Assembly (NCBI GenBank): GCA_000433635.1
Contig: HF997973.1
Location: forward strand, 1,829-15,410
Direction of reading: 5' to 3'
From: Ruminococcus sp. CAG:254
GTDB taxonomy: Bacteria; Bacillota; Clostridia; Oscillospirales; Ruminococcaceae
Length of the DNA: 13,582 nt
Both the position numbers and the translations under genes were made by a program. Within the stretch, counting starts at the first letter, position 1; each line of letters opens with the position of its first letter. Positions 1 to 9,293 of the stretch are shown here, in pieces. Below the pieces are notes generated by a model. It saw only the letters and a list, made by a program, of their open reading frames with translations. It was not told where the DNA came from and did not search any database.

Positions 1-145
1 CGGTATGGAACGTGTCTTCCCGCTGCACTCTCCAGTTGTAGACAAGATTGAAGTCATCCGGAGAGGTAAAGTTCGCAGAGCAAAGCTGTACTATCTGCGT
101 GACCGTGTCGGCAAGGCTGCAAAGGTTAAGGAACAGATCGGCTAA
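1..145 (+). CDS. rplS: 50S ribosomal protein L19, 3' end only
   Basis: Partial gene cut by the left edge; the reading frame begins at base 2 and ends at TAA 143-145. The 47 visible residues contain the typical L19 C-terminus: an ERVFPLHSP segment, then IEVIRRGKVRRAKLYYLRDRV-type residues and a lysine-rich end (GKAAKVKEQIG). L19 sits at the 30S-50S interface of the ribosome. The neighbours lepB and rbgA follow it directly, a common arrangement in Clostridia, and RbgA itself is a 50S assembly factor. The overlapping 70-residue open frame starting at base 48 is a shadow of this gene and its terminator. Identity is secure; only the N-terminal part is missing. Confidence 0.95.
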   Translation, partial: GMERVFPLHSPVVDKIEVIRRGKVRRAKLYYLRDRVGKAAKVKEQIG

Positions 146-157
146 AAAACCAGTGAG

Positions 158-246
158 CAGGCGAAACCAGACAGGGACGGCTTTTCCCGTTTTTGTCTGC
201 CTGTTTCCTGCACAAAGAAAAAGGGGACGTATGTGCCCTTTTTTTA
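158..246 (+). terminator. rplS terminator region, two hairpins
   Basis: Two consecutive hairpins follow rplS. The first (158-211) is imperfect: GCAGG 158-162 with CCTGC 207-211, and CAGACA 168-173 with TGTCTG 194-199. The second is a classic intrinsic terminator: AAAAAGGGGAC at 218-228, a GTAT loop, GTGCCC plus seven T at 233-245, with one G-G mismatch in the stem. It separates the ribosomal protein operon from lepB. Confidence 0.75.
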
Positions 247-329
247 TTATGTGCAGGTAGATGAAACTGCAAATACTTGCAAACGATACTTGCACCAGAA
301 ACGCAAGCAACGGAAATGAGGGCGGAAAA

Positions 330-959
330 ATGGAACCAAACACAGAAGAAACAACCAAAAAAGAGGAAAAAGGAACGTTCTGGAAAGATGCCGCAGACAT
401 GCTCGAAGCCGTTTTGATTTCCATCTTTTGCGTCATTATGCTGTTTGCCTATGTATTAAGACCCGTTACCGTAGAAGGACATTCCATGGAATCGACCCTG
501 CAAGACCAGGACAAGTTGTTTATGACCGATTTGTTCTATACGCCGGAACGGGGCGATATTGTCATCATTGACAACGATGCCTCTCATACATTCGATGAAA
601 ACGGCAATTTGGTTGAGGGACAGGGACTTTCCACAGTCACCACAGAAAAGCGTTTGATTAAGCGAATCATTGCCGTGGGCGGCGAAACGCTCGACATCAA
701 TTTTGATGATGGTACAGTTACCATTGACGGCACAGTTTTAGATGAACCGTATATCAACAATCTGACGCTCAACGACGAAGGTGCGTTTTCCTATCCGATT
801 ACCATTCCGGACGGCTATTATTTCGTCATGGGGGACAATCGGCAGCACTCTTCGGACAGCCGTTACCCGATGGTCGGTCTGGTTGCAAAAGACCAGATTA
901 TGGGAAAAGCAATCCTGCGGTTTGCACCGATTTCCAAATTTGGCGGGATTTATGACTGA
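330..959 (+). CDS. lepB: Signal peptidase I
   Basis: Type I signal peptidase of 209 residues; it cleaves signal peptides from exported proteins at the outer face of the membrane. The chosen start is ATG 330, because GAGGGCGG lies a few bases upstream; the frame is open back to an ATG at 261 but that start has no ribosome site. One membrane segment lies at about residues 26-46, preceded by a charged cytoplasmic N-terminus, the usual single-anchor Gram-positive layout. Catalytic Ser52 is in the GHSMEST motif, catalytic Lys111 in LIKRIIAVGG, and the conserved MGDNRQHSSDSR box lies at about 167-178. It is followed after 14 bases by rbgA. Motifs and length match the family. The symbol could equally be sipS-type, as Firmicutes often carry several paralogues. 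Confidence 0.95.
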   Translation: MEPNTEETTKKEEKGTFWKDAADMLEAVLISIFCVIMLFAYVLRPVTVEGHSMESTLQDQDKLFMTDLFYTPERGDIVIIDNDASHTFDENGNLVEGQGLSTVTTEKRLIKRIIAVGGETLDINFDDGTVTIDGTVLDEPYINNLTLNDEGAFSYPITIPDGYYFVMGDNRQHSSDSRYPMVGLVAKDQIMGKAILRFAPISKFGGIYD

Positions 960-973
960 GAACAGGAGGCAGT

Positions 974-1846
974 ATGTCTGAAATTCAGATGGGAACGATT
1001 CAATGGTTTCCCGGACATATGACAAAAACACGCCGGATGATTGCGGCGAATCTGTCTTTGGTGGATGCTGTGGTAGAAATTCTGGATGCCAGAATCCCCA
1101 GCAGCAGCCAGAATCCGGAAATGCAGCGTTTGGTGAAGGAAAAACCTCGCATGCTGCTCCTGAACAAGGCAGATATGGCAGACCCAAACGCCACAGCCCG
1201 TTGGGTGCAGTACTACCAAAAGCAAAACCTGCTTGCCCTGCCGCTGGACTGCAAGACCGGAAAGGGCATCAAGCAATTTGTCCCGATGGTACGCAACCAG
1301 CTGCTGAAACCGCTGATGGAAAAACGGGCAAAAGCCGGCATTGTCGGTGCACCGATTCGCCTGATGATTGTCGGGATTCCAAACGTTGGAAAATCTTCAT
1401 TCATCAATCGCATGGCACAGTCCAAAAAGGCAAAGGTGGAAGACCGTCCGGGTGTCACCCGTACGAAACAATGGGTGAAAATCGGCGACCAGATGGAATT
1501 GCTGGATATGCCGGGGGTTCTCTGGCCGAAGTTCGACGATCAGGAAGTTGCAAAGCGGCTTGCCTTTACCGGTGCGATTAAAGATGATATTATGGACTTG
1601 GAAAGTCTGGCAATGCTCTTGCTGGAATTTTTGGCGGAGCGATACCCGAAAGCACTGGAAGCTCGTTATAAAATGCAGGTTTCCGATGCGGACAGCGGGT
1701 TACAGCTGCTGGAACAGCTCGGCAGAAAACGGGGGATGCTGATTTCTGGCGGCGAAGTCAACTATGAACGGGCAGCTATTACCGTTTTAGATGAATTCCG
1801 CAGCGGTACGCTGGGACGGCTCACGCTGGAATTACCGGAGGCGTGA
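974..1846 (+). CDS. rbgA: Ribosome biogenesis GTPase RbgA (YlqF)
   Basis: GTPase of 290 residues needed for a late step of 50S subunit assembly in Firmicutes. It has the circularly permuted order of GTPase motifs that marks this family: G4 NKAD at 64-67 comes before G1 GIPNVGKS at 134-141, then RPGVTR with the G2 Thr at about 158-163, and G3 DMPG at 178-181. The N-terminal IQWFPGHMTKTRR is the typical RbgA opening. The start is supported by AGGAGG ending a few bases before ATG 974. The stop overlaps the beginning of the rnhB region, so translation is probably coupled. Its place just behind rplS and lepB fits the job of making large subunits. No odd substitutions noticed. Confidence 0.95.
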   Translation: MSEIQMGTIQWFPGHMTKTRRMIAANLSLVDAVVEILDARIPSSSQNPEMQRLVKEKPRMLLLNKADMADPNATARWVQYYQKQNLLALPLDCKTGKGIKQFVPMVRNQLLKPLMEKRAKAGIVGAPIRLMIVGIPNVGKSSFINRMAQSKKAKVEDRPGVTRTKQWVKIGDQMELLDMPGVLWPKFDDQEVAKRLAFTGAIKDDIMDLESLAMLLLEFLAERYPKALEARYKMQVSDADSGLQLLEQLGRKRGMLISGGEVNYERAAITVLDEFRSGTLGRLTLELPEA

Positions 1847-1848
1847 CA

Positions 1849-2484
1849 ATGGCTCGAACAGCAGTACCACAGTTTGATTTATACGGCTATGATGCCGAAA
1901 AACGGCAGCAATTCCCGTTGCTCTGCGGCGTGGACGAAGCCGGAAGAGGCTCACTCGCTGGGGATGTCTATGCAGCAGCCGTCATTCTCTCGCCGGAACA
2001 CCTGCCGGAGGGGCTGAACGACAGCAAGAAACTCTCAGAGAAAAAACGGGAATTGTTATTTCCGCAGATTCAGGAGCAGGCAATTGCCTATTGCATCGCT
2101 ACCGCAAGCGTGGCAGAAATCGAAGCCTATAACATCTTAGGGGCAACAATGCTTGCCATGCAGCGAGCGGTTGCTGGCTTGTCGGTACAGCCGAATCACG
2201 TCTTGATTGACGGAAACCGGATGCCGGAGCTTTCTGTTTCCGCAGAAACCGTGGTGAAAGGCGATGCCCATTCTGCAACGATTGCAGCCGCTTCCATTCT
2301 GGCAAAGGTGGCGAGAGATCACTATTTGTTGGAACTCGACCGGCAGTATCCGCAGTATGGCTTTGCCCAGCACAAAGGCTATGGGACAAAGGCACACTGT
2401 GCGGCAATTTTGCAGTACGGAGCTTCTCCCGTACACCGGAAGGCATTCCTGAGAAAGCTGTTGCAAGACCATGACACCAAGTGA
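1849..2484 (+). CDS. rnhB: Ribonuclease HII
   Basis: Type 2 RNase H of 211 residues; it cuts the RNA strand of RNA-DNA hybrids and nicks at single ribonucleotides in DNA. Metal-binding acidic residues are Asp29 and Glu30 (CGVDEAGRG), Asp121 (LIDGN) and Asp139 (KGDAHSATIAAASILAK); NDSKKLSEKKRE and HKGYGTKAH are also typical. The frame is open from GTG 1843, but GGAGG at 1837-1841 leaves only one base before that codon and seven before ATG 1849, so ATG 1849 is preferred. The start follows the rbgA stop (1844-1846) by two bases. One mild oddity: the motif usually read as GRGPLAG is GRGSLAG here. Its 3' end overlaps yraN by 14 bases. Confidence 0.94.
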   Translation: MARTAVPQFDLYGYDAEKRQQFPLLCGVDEAGRGSLAGDVYAAAVILSPEHLPEGLNDSKKLSEKKRELLFPQIQEQAIAYCIATASVAEIEAYNILGATMLAMQRAVAGLSVQPNHVLIDGNRMPELSVSAETVVKGDAHSATIAAASILAKVARDHYLLELDRQYPQYGFAQHKGYGTKAHCAAILQYGASPVHRKAFLRKLLQDHDTK

Positions 2485-2851
2485 AGCCGGACGGCGTGGG
2501 GAAACTGCCGTCTGCCAGTATTTGCTTCAGCGTGGCTACACGATTCGGAAACGTAATTACCGGATACGGGGCGGAGAAATTGACATCATTGCACAAAAGG
2601 ACGAAATTCTTGCCTTTGTGGAAGTCAAAAGCCGCAGGCAGAGTGAGGGCTTCCCATTGGAGTATCTCTCTCCGCAGCAGCAACTTCGCATTGTGAAAGC
2701 CTCTTTGCAATACTGTGCAGCAGAGAATCCAGACTGGGCGTTGCAGCCTCGCTATGATGCTGCAGCCGTAGTGACAGAACGGGGACAGATTGTTTCCATA
2801 GAATACGTAGAAAACGCATTCGATGCCAGTGTGCTGGATGCGATAAGATAG
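2471..2851 (+). CDS. yraN: YraN/UPF0102 family nuclease-like protein
   Basis: Small protein of 126 residues of the UPF0102 (YraN) family, which has a restriction-endonuclease-like fold. The conserved GRRGETAVCQYLLQRGY opening (about 7-23), GGEIDIIA (34-41) and the FVEVKSR motif (49-55) are present; the Asp of EID and the Glu and Lys of EVK are the expected nuclease core. The physiological substrate is not settled in the literature I know, so function is given only at family level. The gene overlaps the end of rnhB by 14 bases in another frame, and the ribosome site inside rnhB is weak, so translational coupling is likely. The pair rnhB-yraN is a conserved neighbourhood in many bacteria. Confidence 0.9.
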   Translation: MTPSEAGRRGETAVCQYLLQRGYTIRKRNYRIRGGEIDIIAQKDEILAFVEVKSRRQSEGFPLEYLSPQQQLRIVKASLQYCAAENPDWALQPRYDAAAVVTERGQIVSIEYVENAFDASVLDAIR

Positions 2852-2867
2852 GAAAAGGGTGGTTGTT

Positions 2868-4364
2868 ATGTATTATAAAAGTACAAGAGATAGCAGCGTA
2901 CGGGTAGAAAGTGCCGTTGCGATTTCGCAGGGGATTTCTGCTGATGGCGGTCTGTTCGTACCGGAACAGATTCCGTCGATTACCAAGGAAGAACTGGCTG
3001 CTCTGGCAGACAAGACCTATGCACAGCGGGCAGCATTTGTATTTTCCCGTTATCTGACCGATTTCACCGAAGCAGAATTGGTTTACTGCACCGAAAGTGC
3101 TTATAACACCAAGCGGTTTGAAACAGAAAATATCGCAGAAATTGCACACCTCTTTGAAGGCACTTACATGCTCGAACTGTGGCATGGCCCAACTTGTGCA
3201 TTCAAGGATATGGCATTGCAGATTCTGCCGTATTTCCTGACCACAGCCATGAAGAAGCTGCAACTGAAAGAAAAGATTGTCATTCTGGTTGCAACTTCCG
3301 GCGATACTGGTAAGGCTGCTCTTGAAGGCTTCAAGGATGTAGAAGGCACAGAAATCATGGTCTTCTATCCGGAAGATGGTGTCAGCGATATGCAGAAGCG
3401 GCAAATGGTAACACAGGAAGGCAGCAATGTCAACGTGTGTGCCGTAAAGGGCAACTTTGACGACTGCCAGAGCGGCGTTAAGAAAATCTTCACCGACAAG
3501 ACCGTCAAGGAAGAACTGGCTGCCGGAAATATGCGGTTCTCCAGTGCCAATTCCATCAACTGGGGACGGCTCGTTCCGCAGATTGTTTACTATGTGTCTT
3601 CTTATGTGACACTGGTACAGCAGGGCGAATTGCAGATGGGTGAAACCCTGAACGTCGTTGTTCCGACTGGTAACTTCGGCAACATCCTCGCTGCTTACTA
3701 TGCAAAGCAAATGGGCGTGCCGCTCGGCAAGCTGATTTGTGCATCCAACATCAACAAGGTTCTGACCGATTTCATCAACACCGGCGTTTACAACCGGAAT
3801 CGGGAATTCTATGCGACTTGCTCGCCGTCTATGGACATTCTGATTTCCAGCAATCTGGAACGGCTGCTGTACCTGCTGACCGGCGAAGACGATGCACAGA
3901 TTCGGGAATGGTTCACCGCTCTGTCTGAAACCGGTACTTATGAAGTGACCGATGCCGTTAAGACTGCTCTCCAGAAGGACTTCTTCGGCGGATTCTGCGA
4001 TGATGCTGCTACCAAGGCAACCATTCATCAGGTTTATGAAACCTATGGTTATACCTGCGATACCCATACTGCTGTTGCAGTTAAGGTTTATCAGGATTAC
4101 CGCAAGGCAACTGGCGACACCACAAAGACCTTGATTGCATCCACTGCAAGCCCGTATAAGTTCAGCCCGAGCGTGCTCGAAGCCATCGCAAAAGAACCGG
4201 TTTCCGGCGATGAATATGCAATGGTTGACCAGCTGCACGAACTGTCGAACCTGCCGATTCCGGCAGCACTGGCAGACCTCAAGAACAAGGAACGCCGCTT
4301 TACCAGCTGCATCGACAAGAACGACTTGCAGAGCTTCGTTTTGCAGCAGCTGCACTTAGGATAA
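2868..4364 (+). CDS. thrC: Threonine synthase
   Basis: PLP enzyme of 498 residues converting O-phosphohomoserine to threonine, the last step of threonine synthesis. Lys113 in WHGPTCAFKDMALQ is the expected PLP lysine; SGDTGKAALEGF is the phosphate-binding segment, and VVPTGNFGNILAAYYAK and ICASNINKVLTDF are typical. Length matches the long bacterial/fungal ThrC type. The frame is open from GTG 2859, but GGAAAAGGG at 2851-2859 sits eight bases before ATG 2868, so that start is preferred. It lies 16 bases after yraN and 3 bases before the phosphoesterase, so it seems to ride in the same transcript. No homoserine kinase or dehydrogenase is next to it here. Confidence 0.94.
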   Translation: MYYKSTRDSSVRVESAVAISQGISADGGLFVPEQIPSITKEELAALADKTYAQRAAFVFSRYLTDFTEAELVYCTESAYNTKRFETENIAEIAHLFEGTYMLELWHGPTCAFKDMALQILPYFLTTAMKKLQLKEKIVILVATSGDTGKAALEGFKDVEGTEIMVFYPEDGVSDMQKRQMVTQEGSNVNVCAVKGNFDDCQSGVKKIFTDKTVKEELAAGNMRFSSANSINWGRLVPQIVYYVSSYVTLVQQGELQMGETLNVVVPTGNFGNILAAYYAKQMGVPLGKLICASNINKVLTDFINTGVYNRNREFYATCSPSMDILISSNLERLLYLLTGEDDAQIREWFTALSETGTYEVTDAVKTALQKDFFGGFCDDAATKATIHQVYETYGYTCDTHTAVAVKVYQDYRKATGDTTKTLIASTASPYKFSPSVLEAIAKEPVSGDEYAMVDQLHELSNLPIPAALADLKNKERRFTSCIDKNDLQSFVLQQLHLG

Positions 4365-4367
4365 GCC

Positions 4368-5057
4368 ATGCAGTTATACGGAATCGGTGACCTGCATCTG
4401 TCGCTGGGCGTGCCGGAAAAGCCGATGGACATCTTTCACGGCTGGGAAAACTATATGCAGCTGCTGGAACAACACTGGCGGGCAATGGTTCAGCCGGAAG
4501 ATACGGTAGTGCTGGCAGGCGACCTCTCTTGGGGCATGACGCTGCCGCAGGCAAAAGCCGATTTCGCTTTTCTCGAAACCCTGCCGGGACAGAAAATCAT
4601 CTTAAAGGGCAACCATGATTACTGGTGGAACTCCATGAAGAAAATGCAGCAGTTTTTTGCGGACAACGGCTTTGATAGCCTGCACATCCTGCACAACAAT
4701 CACTATGCATTTCAGCAATATGGAATCTGCGGAACAAGAGGCTGGGTCAGCATCAACGGCGAAACCGCTGACGCAAAAGTACTGGCTCGGGAAGTGCAGC
4801 GGCTGGAAGTTTCCATTCAGTCTGCATTGAAAGAACAGCTCACGCCCATTGTGTTCCTGCACTATCCGCCGATTTATGGAAATTCCTATAACTATGAGAT
4901 TTTAGAGGTGCTGCACCGCTACGCCATTACAGAGTGCTATTATGGGCATATCCACGGAAAAGCCCATCAATACGCCTTTGAAGGAGTGTATGAGGAAACC
5001 AAAATGCACTTAATCTCTGGTGATTATATACAATTTAAGCCTGTAAAAATCGTTTGA
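4368..5057 (+). CDS. Metallophosphoesterase (calcineurin-like)
   Basis: Protein of 229 residues with all blocks of a calcineurin-like metallophosphoesterase: GDLHL (Asp8, His10), GDLSWG (Asp52), KGNHDYWW (Asn82, His83), LHYPPIYGN (His165) and GHIHG (His194, His196). These bind the dinuclear metal centre. No signal peptide or membrane segment is visible, so it is probably cytoplasmic. The substrate cannot be read from the sequence; phosphoprotein, nucleotide and phospholipid substrates all occur in the family. ATG 4368 follows the thrC stop by three bases, with an AGGA inside the thrC end as ribosome site. No clear terminator follows, so some read-through into the tig leader is possible. Confidence 0.85.
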   Translation: MQLYGIGDLHLSLGVPEKPMDIFHGWENYMQLLEQHWRAMVQPEDTVVLAGDLSWGMTLPQAKADFAFLETLPGQKIILKGNHDYWWNSMKKMQQFFADNGFDSLHILHNNHYAFQQYGICGTRGWVSINGETADAKVLAREVQRLEVSIQSALKEQLTPIVFLHYPPIYGNSYNYEILEVLHRYAITECYYGHIHGKAHQYAFEGVYEETKMHLISGDYIQFKPVKIV

Positions 5058-5112
5058 TTTGTGCAAAAAAGAGAAGTGGAAAATTTCTATAGCCAAAAAA
5101 AACGGAATATGG

Positions 5113-5118
5113 TATAAT
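5113..5118 (+). promoter_or_regulatory. Probable -10 box for tig
   Basis: A perfect TATAAT at 5113-5118 lies in the 147-base gap before tig. No convincing -35 hexamer is found 16-18 bases upstream (TAGCCA at 5090-5095 is poor), so this is a partial promoter call. Transcription from here would include the folded leader at 5133-5172. Confidence 0.5.
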
Positions 5119-5132
5119 AAACAAGCGTGCAT

Positions 5133-5172
5133 AAAACGAAAACATTCGCACATGGCTCGTTTTCAGTGTGCG
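5133..5172 (+). promoter_or_regulatory. Interleaved inverted repeats in the tig leader
   Basis: Two inverted repeats overlap in the tig 5' leader. AAAACGA 5133-5139 can pair with TCGTTTT 5157-5163, and CGCACA 5147-5152 can pair with TGTGCG 5167-5172. The arms interleave, so they could form a pseudoknot or two mutually exclusive hairpins. The GGAGG ribosome site follows at 5190-5194. Function is unknown. Confidence 0.35.
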
Positions 5173-5204
5173 TGGTGAAATAGAAATATGGAGGACGAAC
5201 AATC

Positions 5205-6533
5205 ATGATTTTGAAATCATCTGAAAAAACAGATGTCAACATGACCGAACTGGTCGCTACTGTTGATGCAGAAACTTTTGAAAAGGCAATTGAAGCCGTT
5301 TATCAGCAGCAGAAGAAGAACATTTCTCTGCCGGGTTTCCGGAAGGGCAAAGTTCCGAGAAGACTGTGTGAAAGAACTTATGGCGAAGGCGTTTTCTTTG
5401 AAGATGCTCTGAACCTGATTCTGAATATGGAAATGCCGGGTGTCATTGCAGAAGCTGCTCTGAATCTGGTCGATGCTCCGAAGGTAGAAGTGACTTCTGT
5501 TAGCAAGGAAGACGGTGCAACCGTAAAGATTATTTGCGTGACCAAGCCGGAAATCCACATCGCTGACTACAAGGGCATGACTGCTCCGAAGGAAGACAAG
5601 GAAATCACAGATGAAGATGTTGCAAAGCAGGCTGAAAACGTTTGCAAGAGAAATGCAAAGATGGTTTCTGTGGACGACCGTGCAGCAGAAATGGGCGACG
5701 AAGTGACCCTCGACTTTGAAGGCTTCTTTGGCGATACGCCGTTTGAAGGCGGCAAGGGCGAAGACTTCCAGCTGAAGCTGGGCAGCGGTCAGTTCATCCC
5801 GGGCTTTGAAGAACAGGTTGCAGGCCACAAGATTGACGAAGATTTCGATGTAACTGTTACATTCCCAGAAGATTACCAGATGACCGATTATGCGGGCAAG
5901 GAAGCAGTCTTCAAGTGCAAGATTCACTCCATCAGCAAGGAAGAAATTCCGGAACTGACAGACGATTTCGTCAAGGAAATTTCTGATTTCGATACCGTTG
6001 ACGAATGGAAGGCTGATGCAAAGAAGAAGCTGGAAGAAAATGCAGAACAGACCGCAAAGGTTGGCTTTGAAAATGCACTCGTTGCAAAGCTGATTGACAA
6101 GGTTCAGGATCCGATTCCGCACTGCATGTTTGAACAGCGTGCAGATGGCATGATGGATGCATTCGCAAATCAGCTGAAGGGTCAGAATGTAGACCTCGAC
6201 CTGTACTTGCAGTACACGGGTATGACCAAGGATCAGCTGAAGGAAACTTATCTGGAACGGGCTGAAAACGAAGTAAAGCTCCGTCTGGCTCTGGAAAAGA
6301 TTGCAGAACTGGAAGGTCTGGAAGTTGCAGACGAAGAACTGGATGCAGAACTGACCAAGCTGGCTGAACAGTATAACATGACACTGGATGATGTTAAGGC
6401 TCGGATTCCGGTTGCAGAATACAAGCTGGATATGCTGGTAACCAAGGCTCTGGATCTGGTTAAGGATTCTGCTGTTGTAGATAACAGCGAACCGGCTGAA
6501 GCAGAAAAGGCAGAAGACAAGGAAGCTGAATAA
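5205..6533 (+). CDS. tig: Trigger factor (ribosome-bound chaperone and prolyl isomerase)
   Basis: Protein of 442 residues with the full three-domain trigger factor layout. The N-terminal ribosome-binding domain carries the signature GFRKGKVPR at 44-52, which docks near L23 at the peptide exit tunnel. The FKBP-type prolyl isomerase domain spans roughly 160-245 (GDEVTLDFEGFF, then GSGQFIPGFEEQVAG). The helical C-terminal substrate-binding domain follows and ends in an acidic tail rich in Glu, Ala and Lys. GGAGG at 5190-5194 supports ATG 5205. It precedes clpP and clpX, the standard Firmicutes and Proteobacteria order that links nascent-chain folding to proteolysis. Nothing appears to be missing. 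Confidence 0.96.
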   Translation: MILKSSEKTDVNMTELVATVDAETFEKAIEAVYQQQKKNISLPGFRKGKVPRRLCERTYGEGVFFEDALNLILNMEMPGVIAEAALNLVDAPKVEVTSVSKEDGATVKIICVTKPEIHIADYKGMTAPKEDKEITDEDVAKQAENVCKRNAKMVSVDDRAAEMGDEVTLDFEGFFGDTPFEGGKGEDFQLKLGSGQFIPGFEEQVAGHKIDEDFDVTVTFPEDYQMTDYAGKEAVFKCKIHSISKEEIPELTDDFVKEISDFDTVDEWKADAKKKLEENAEQTAKVGFENALVAKLIDKVQDPIPHCMFEQRADGMMDAFANQLKGQNVDLDLYLQYTGMTKDQLKETYLERAENEVKLRLALEKIAELEGLEVADEELDAELTKLAEQYNMTLDDVKARIPVAEYKLDMLVTKALDLVKDSAVVDNSEPAEAEKAEDKEAE

Positions 6534-6558
6534 TTTGTGCGTTTTTTGAACGCCAACA

Positions 6559-6625
6559 GATAGACACAACGGGCGAACCATTTTTAGTTCGCCCACTGTG
6601 CTATCCGGGAAAAAACAGGTTTTTT
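6559..6625 (+). terminator. Long hairpin after tig
   Basis: A long stem follows tig: GATAG 6559-6563 with CTATC 6601-6605, CACA 6565-6568 with TGTG 6597-6600, and GGGCGAAC 6571-6578 with GTTCGCCC 6587-6594, loop 6579-6586. No T tract directly follows; a small A6/T6 hairpin and T run come at 6610-6625. It may be a leaky terminator or a processing/stability element between tig and clpP. Confidence 0.65.
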
Positions 6626-6680
6626 GTCGTTTTTTAGATATGTAACAAAACCCAACAAGCAAGAAAGAGAGGAATCAGAG

Positions 6681-7271
6681 ATGAGTAATTTAGTCCCTTA
6701 CGTTGTAGAACAGACCAGCCGTGGAGAACGGTCTTATGATATTTTCTCCCGTCTGCTGAACGACCGTATTATTATGCTGTGCGACCAGGTCAACGATGCC
6801 ACCGCCAGCTTAGTTGTTGCACAGCTGCTGTATCTGGAAAGTCAGGATTCCGAAAAGGATATTTCTCTGTATATCAACAGCCCGGGCGGTTCGATTACCG
6901 CTGGTATGGCAATCTATGACACCATGCAGTATATCAAGTGTGACGTTTCCACCATCTGCATCGGCATGGCAGCTTCCATGGGAGCATTTCTGCTTTCTTC
7001 CGGTGCAAAGGGCAAGCGGATTTCCCTTCCGAACAGCGAAATCATGATTCACCAGCCGCTGATTTCCGGCGGTCTGTCTGGACAGTGCACCGACATCAAG
7101 ATTCAGTCTGACCACTTAGTACGGATTCGGCAGAGAATGAATGAAATCTTAGCTGCCAACACCGGAAAGCCGATTGAAACGATTGAACGGGATACCGAAC
7201 GGGATAACTATATGTATGCACAGGAAGCACTGGAATATGGTTTGATTGATAAAGTGATGACAAACCGGTAA
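6681..7271 (+). CDS. clpP: ATP-dependent Clp protease proteolytic subunit
   Basis: Serine protease subunit of 196 residues, close to the usual family length; it forms the two-ring proteolytic chamber fed by ClpX or other Clp ATPases. Nucleophile Ser99 lies in GMAASMGAF, His124 in IMIHQPLISGG, and the acidic residue is probably Asp171 in the RDTERDN segment. The N-terminus MSNLVPYVVEQTSRGERSYD is typical. The frame is open from TTG 6624, but AGAGAGGAA just before ATG 6681 identifies the real start. It lies 13 bases before clpX. I looked for a CtsR heptad repeat upstream and did not see one, so heat-shock control by CtsR is not supported. Confidence 0.96.
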   Translation: MSNLVPYVVEQTSRGERSYDIFSRLLNDRIIMLCDQVNDATASLVVAQLLYLESQDSEKDISLYINSPGGSITAGMAIYDTMQYIKCDVSTICIGMAASMGAFLLSSGAKGKRISLPNSEIMIHQPLISGGLSGQCTDIKIQSDHLVRIRQRMNEILAANTGKPIETIERDTERDNYMYAQEALEYGLIDKVMTNR

Positions 7272-7284
7272 GGAGTATACCTAT

Positions 7285-8603
<1,319 letters not shown>

Positions 8604-8624
8604 AACTCAGACAAATTAAAACAG

Positions 8625-8668
8625 AAACGGGCAGTTCCTGCAAGCATTCGCAGGGGCTGCCTGTTTTC
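8625..8668 (+). terminator. clpX terminator (unit 0)
   Basis: Hairpin of GGGCAG and CCTGC (8629-8641) against GCAGG and CTGCC (8650-8661), followed by TGTTTTC. It ends the clpP-clpX transcript. Equivalent hairpins recur at 8842-8885 and 9037-9079 in the array. Confidence 0.8.
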
Positions 8669-9232
8669 TGTATGGAAAGTATTGATGCATGGCGTACCGT
8701 CTTTGGAACAGGTGAAAAAAGGTCGTTGTGACCAAGGAATGTGTGACAGAGGGCAAGCAGCCGGAAATTTTAGATGCAGAGGGCAAGCCGATTGCCGTGC
8801 AGGCAGAATCTGCAAAGTAAAACCCAAACAAATTAAAACAGAAACGGGCAGTTCCTGCAAAAATTCGCAGGGGCTGCCTGTTTTCTGTATGGAAAGCGTG
8901 TTATCTTTGGAGCAGGCGAAAAAGTCGCTGCAACCAAGACACCAAGGACAAGCAGCCGGAAATTCTAGATGCAGAGGGCAAGCCGATTGCCGTGCAGGCA
9001 GAATCCGCAAAGTAAAATGCAAACAGATTGAAACAAATACGGGCAGTTCTTGCAAGTGTTCGCAGGGACTGCCTGTTTTGTGCATGGAAAGAATATCATC
9101 TTTGGAGCAGGCGAAAAAAGTCGCTGCAACCAAGACACCAAGGACAAGCAGCCGGAAATTCTGGATGCAGAGGGCAAGCCAATTGCCGTGCAGACAGAAT
9201 CGGCAAAGTAAAATCCAAACAAATTCCAACAG

Positions 9233-9276
9233 AAACGGGCAGTTCCTGCAAGCATTCGCAGGAGTTGCCCGCTTTT
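9233..9276. terminator. Distal terminator of the clpX array, probably bidirectional
   Basis: The last array hairpin is the most regular: CGGGCA 9236-9241 pairs with TGCCCG 9266-9271, and TCCTGC 9244-9249 with GCAGGA 9258-9263, then CTTTT. On the minus strand it lies just past the amidase stop and is followed by a T-rich stretch, so it may end both convergent transcripts. Confidence 0.75.
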
Positions 9277-9293
9277 GATTGTTGTATGGTGGT

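Noticed and set aside
48..260. 70-residue open frame over the rplS end and terminator
   Set aside because: Wrong frame over the L19 C-terminus and crossing the terminator hairpins.
2625..4355. 576-residue minus-strand open frame opposite thrC
   Set aside because: Antisense shadow of thrC, which has clear family motifs; the long open frame results from codon bias.
5217..6662. 481-residue minus-strand open frame opposite tig
   Set aside because: Antisense shadow of trigger factor; no recognisable domain.
6606..6680. CtsR or heat-shock operator upstream of clpP
   Set aside because: No GGTCAAA-type heptad repeat or CIRCE-like inverted repeat is visible.
8682..9278. 198-residue open frame running through the clpX tail array on the plus strand, rich in Cys and repeated units
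   Set aside because: It reads the former clpX codons in a shifted frame, has no ribosome site at its ATG, and its repeats simply mirror the DNA repeats.
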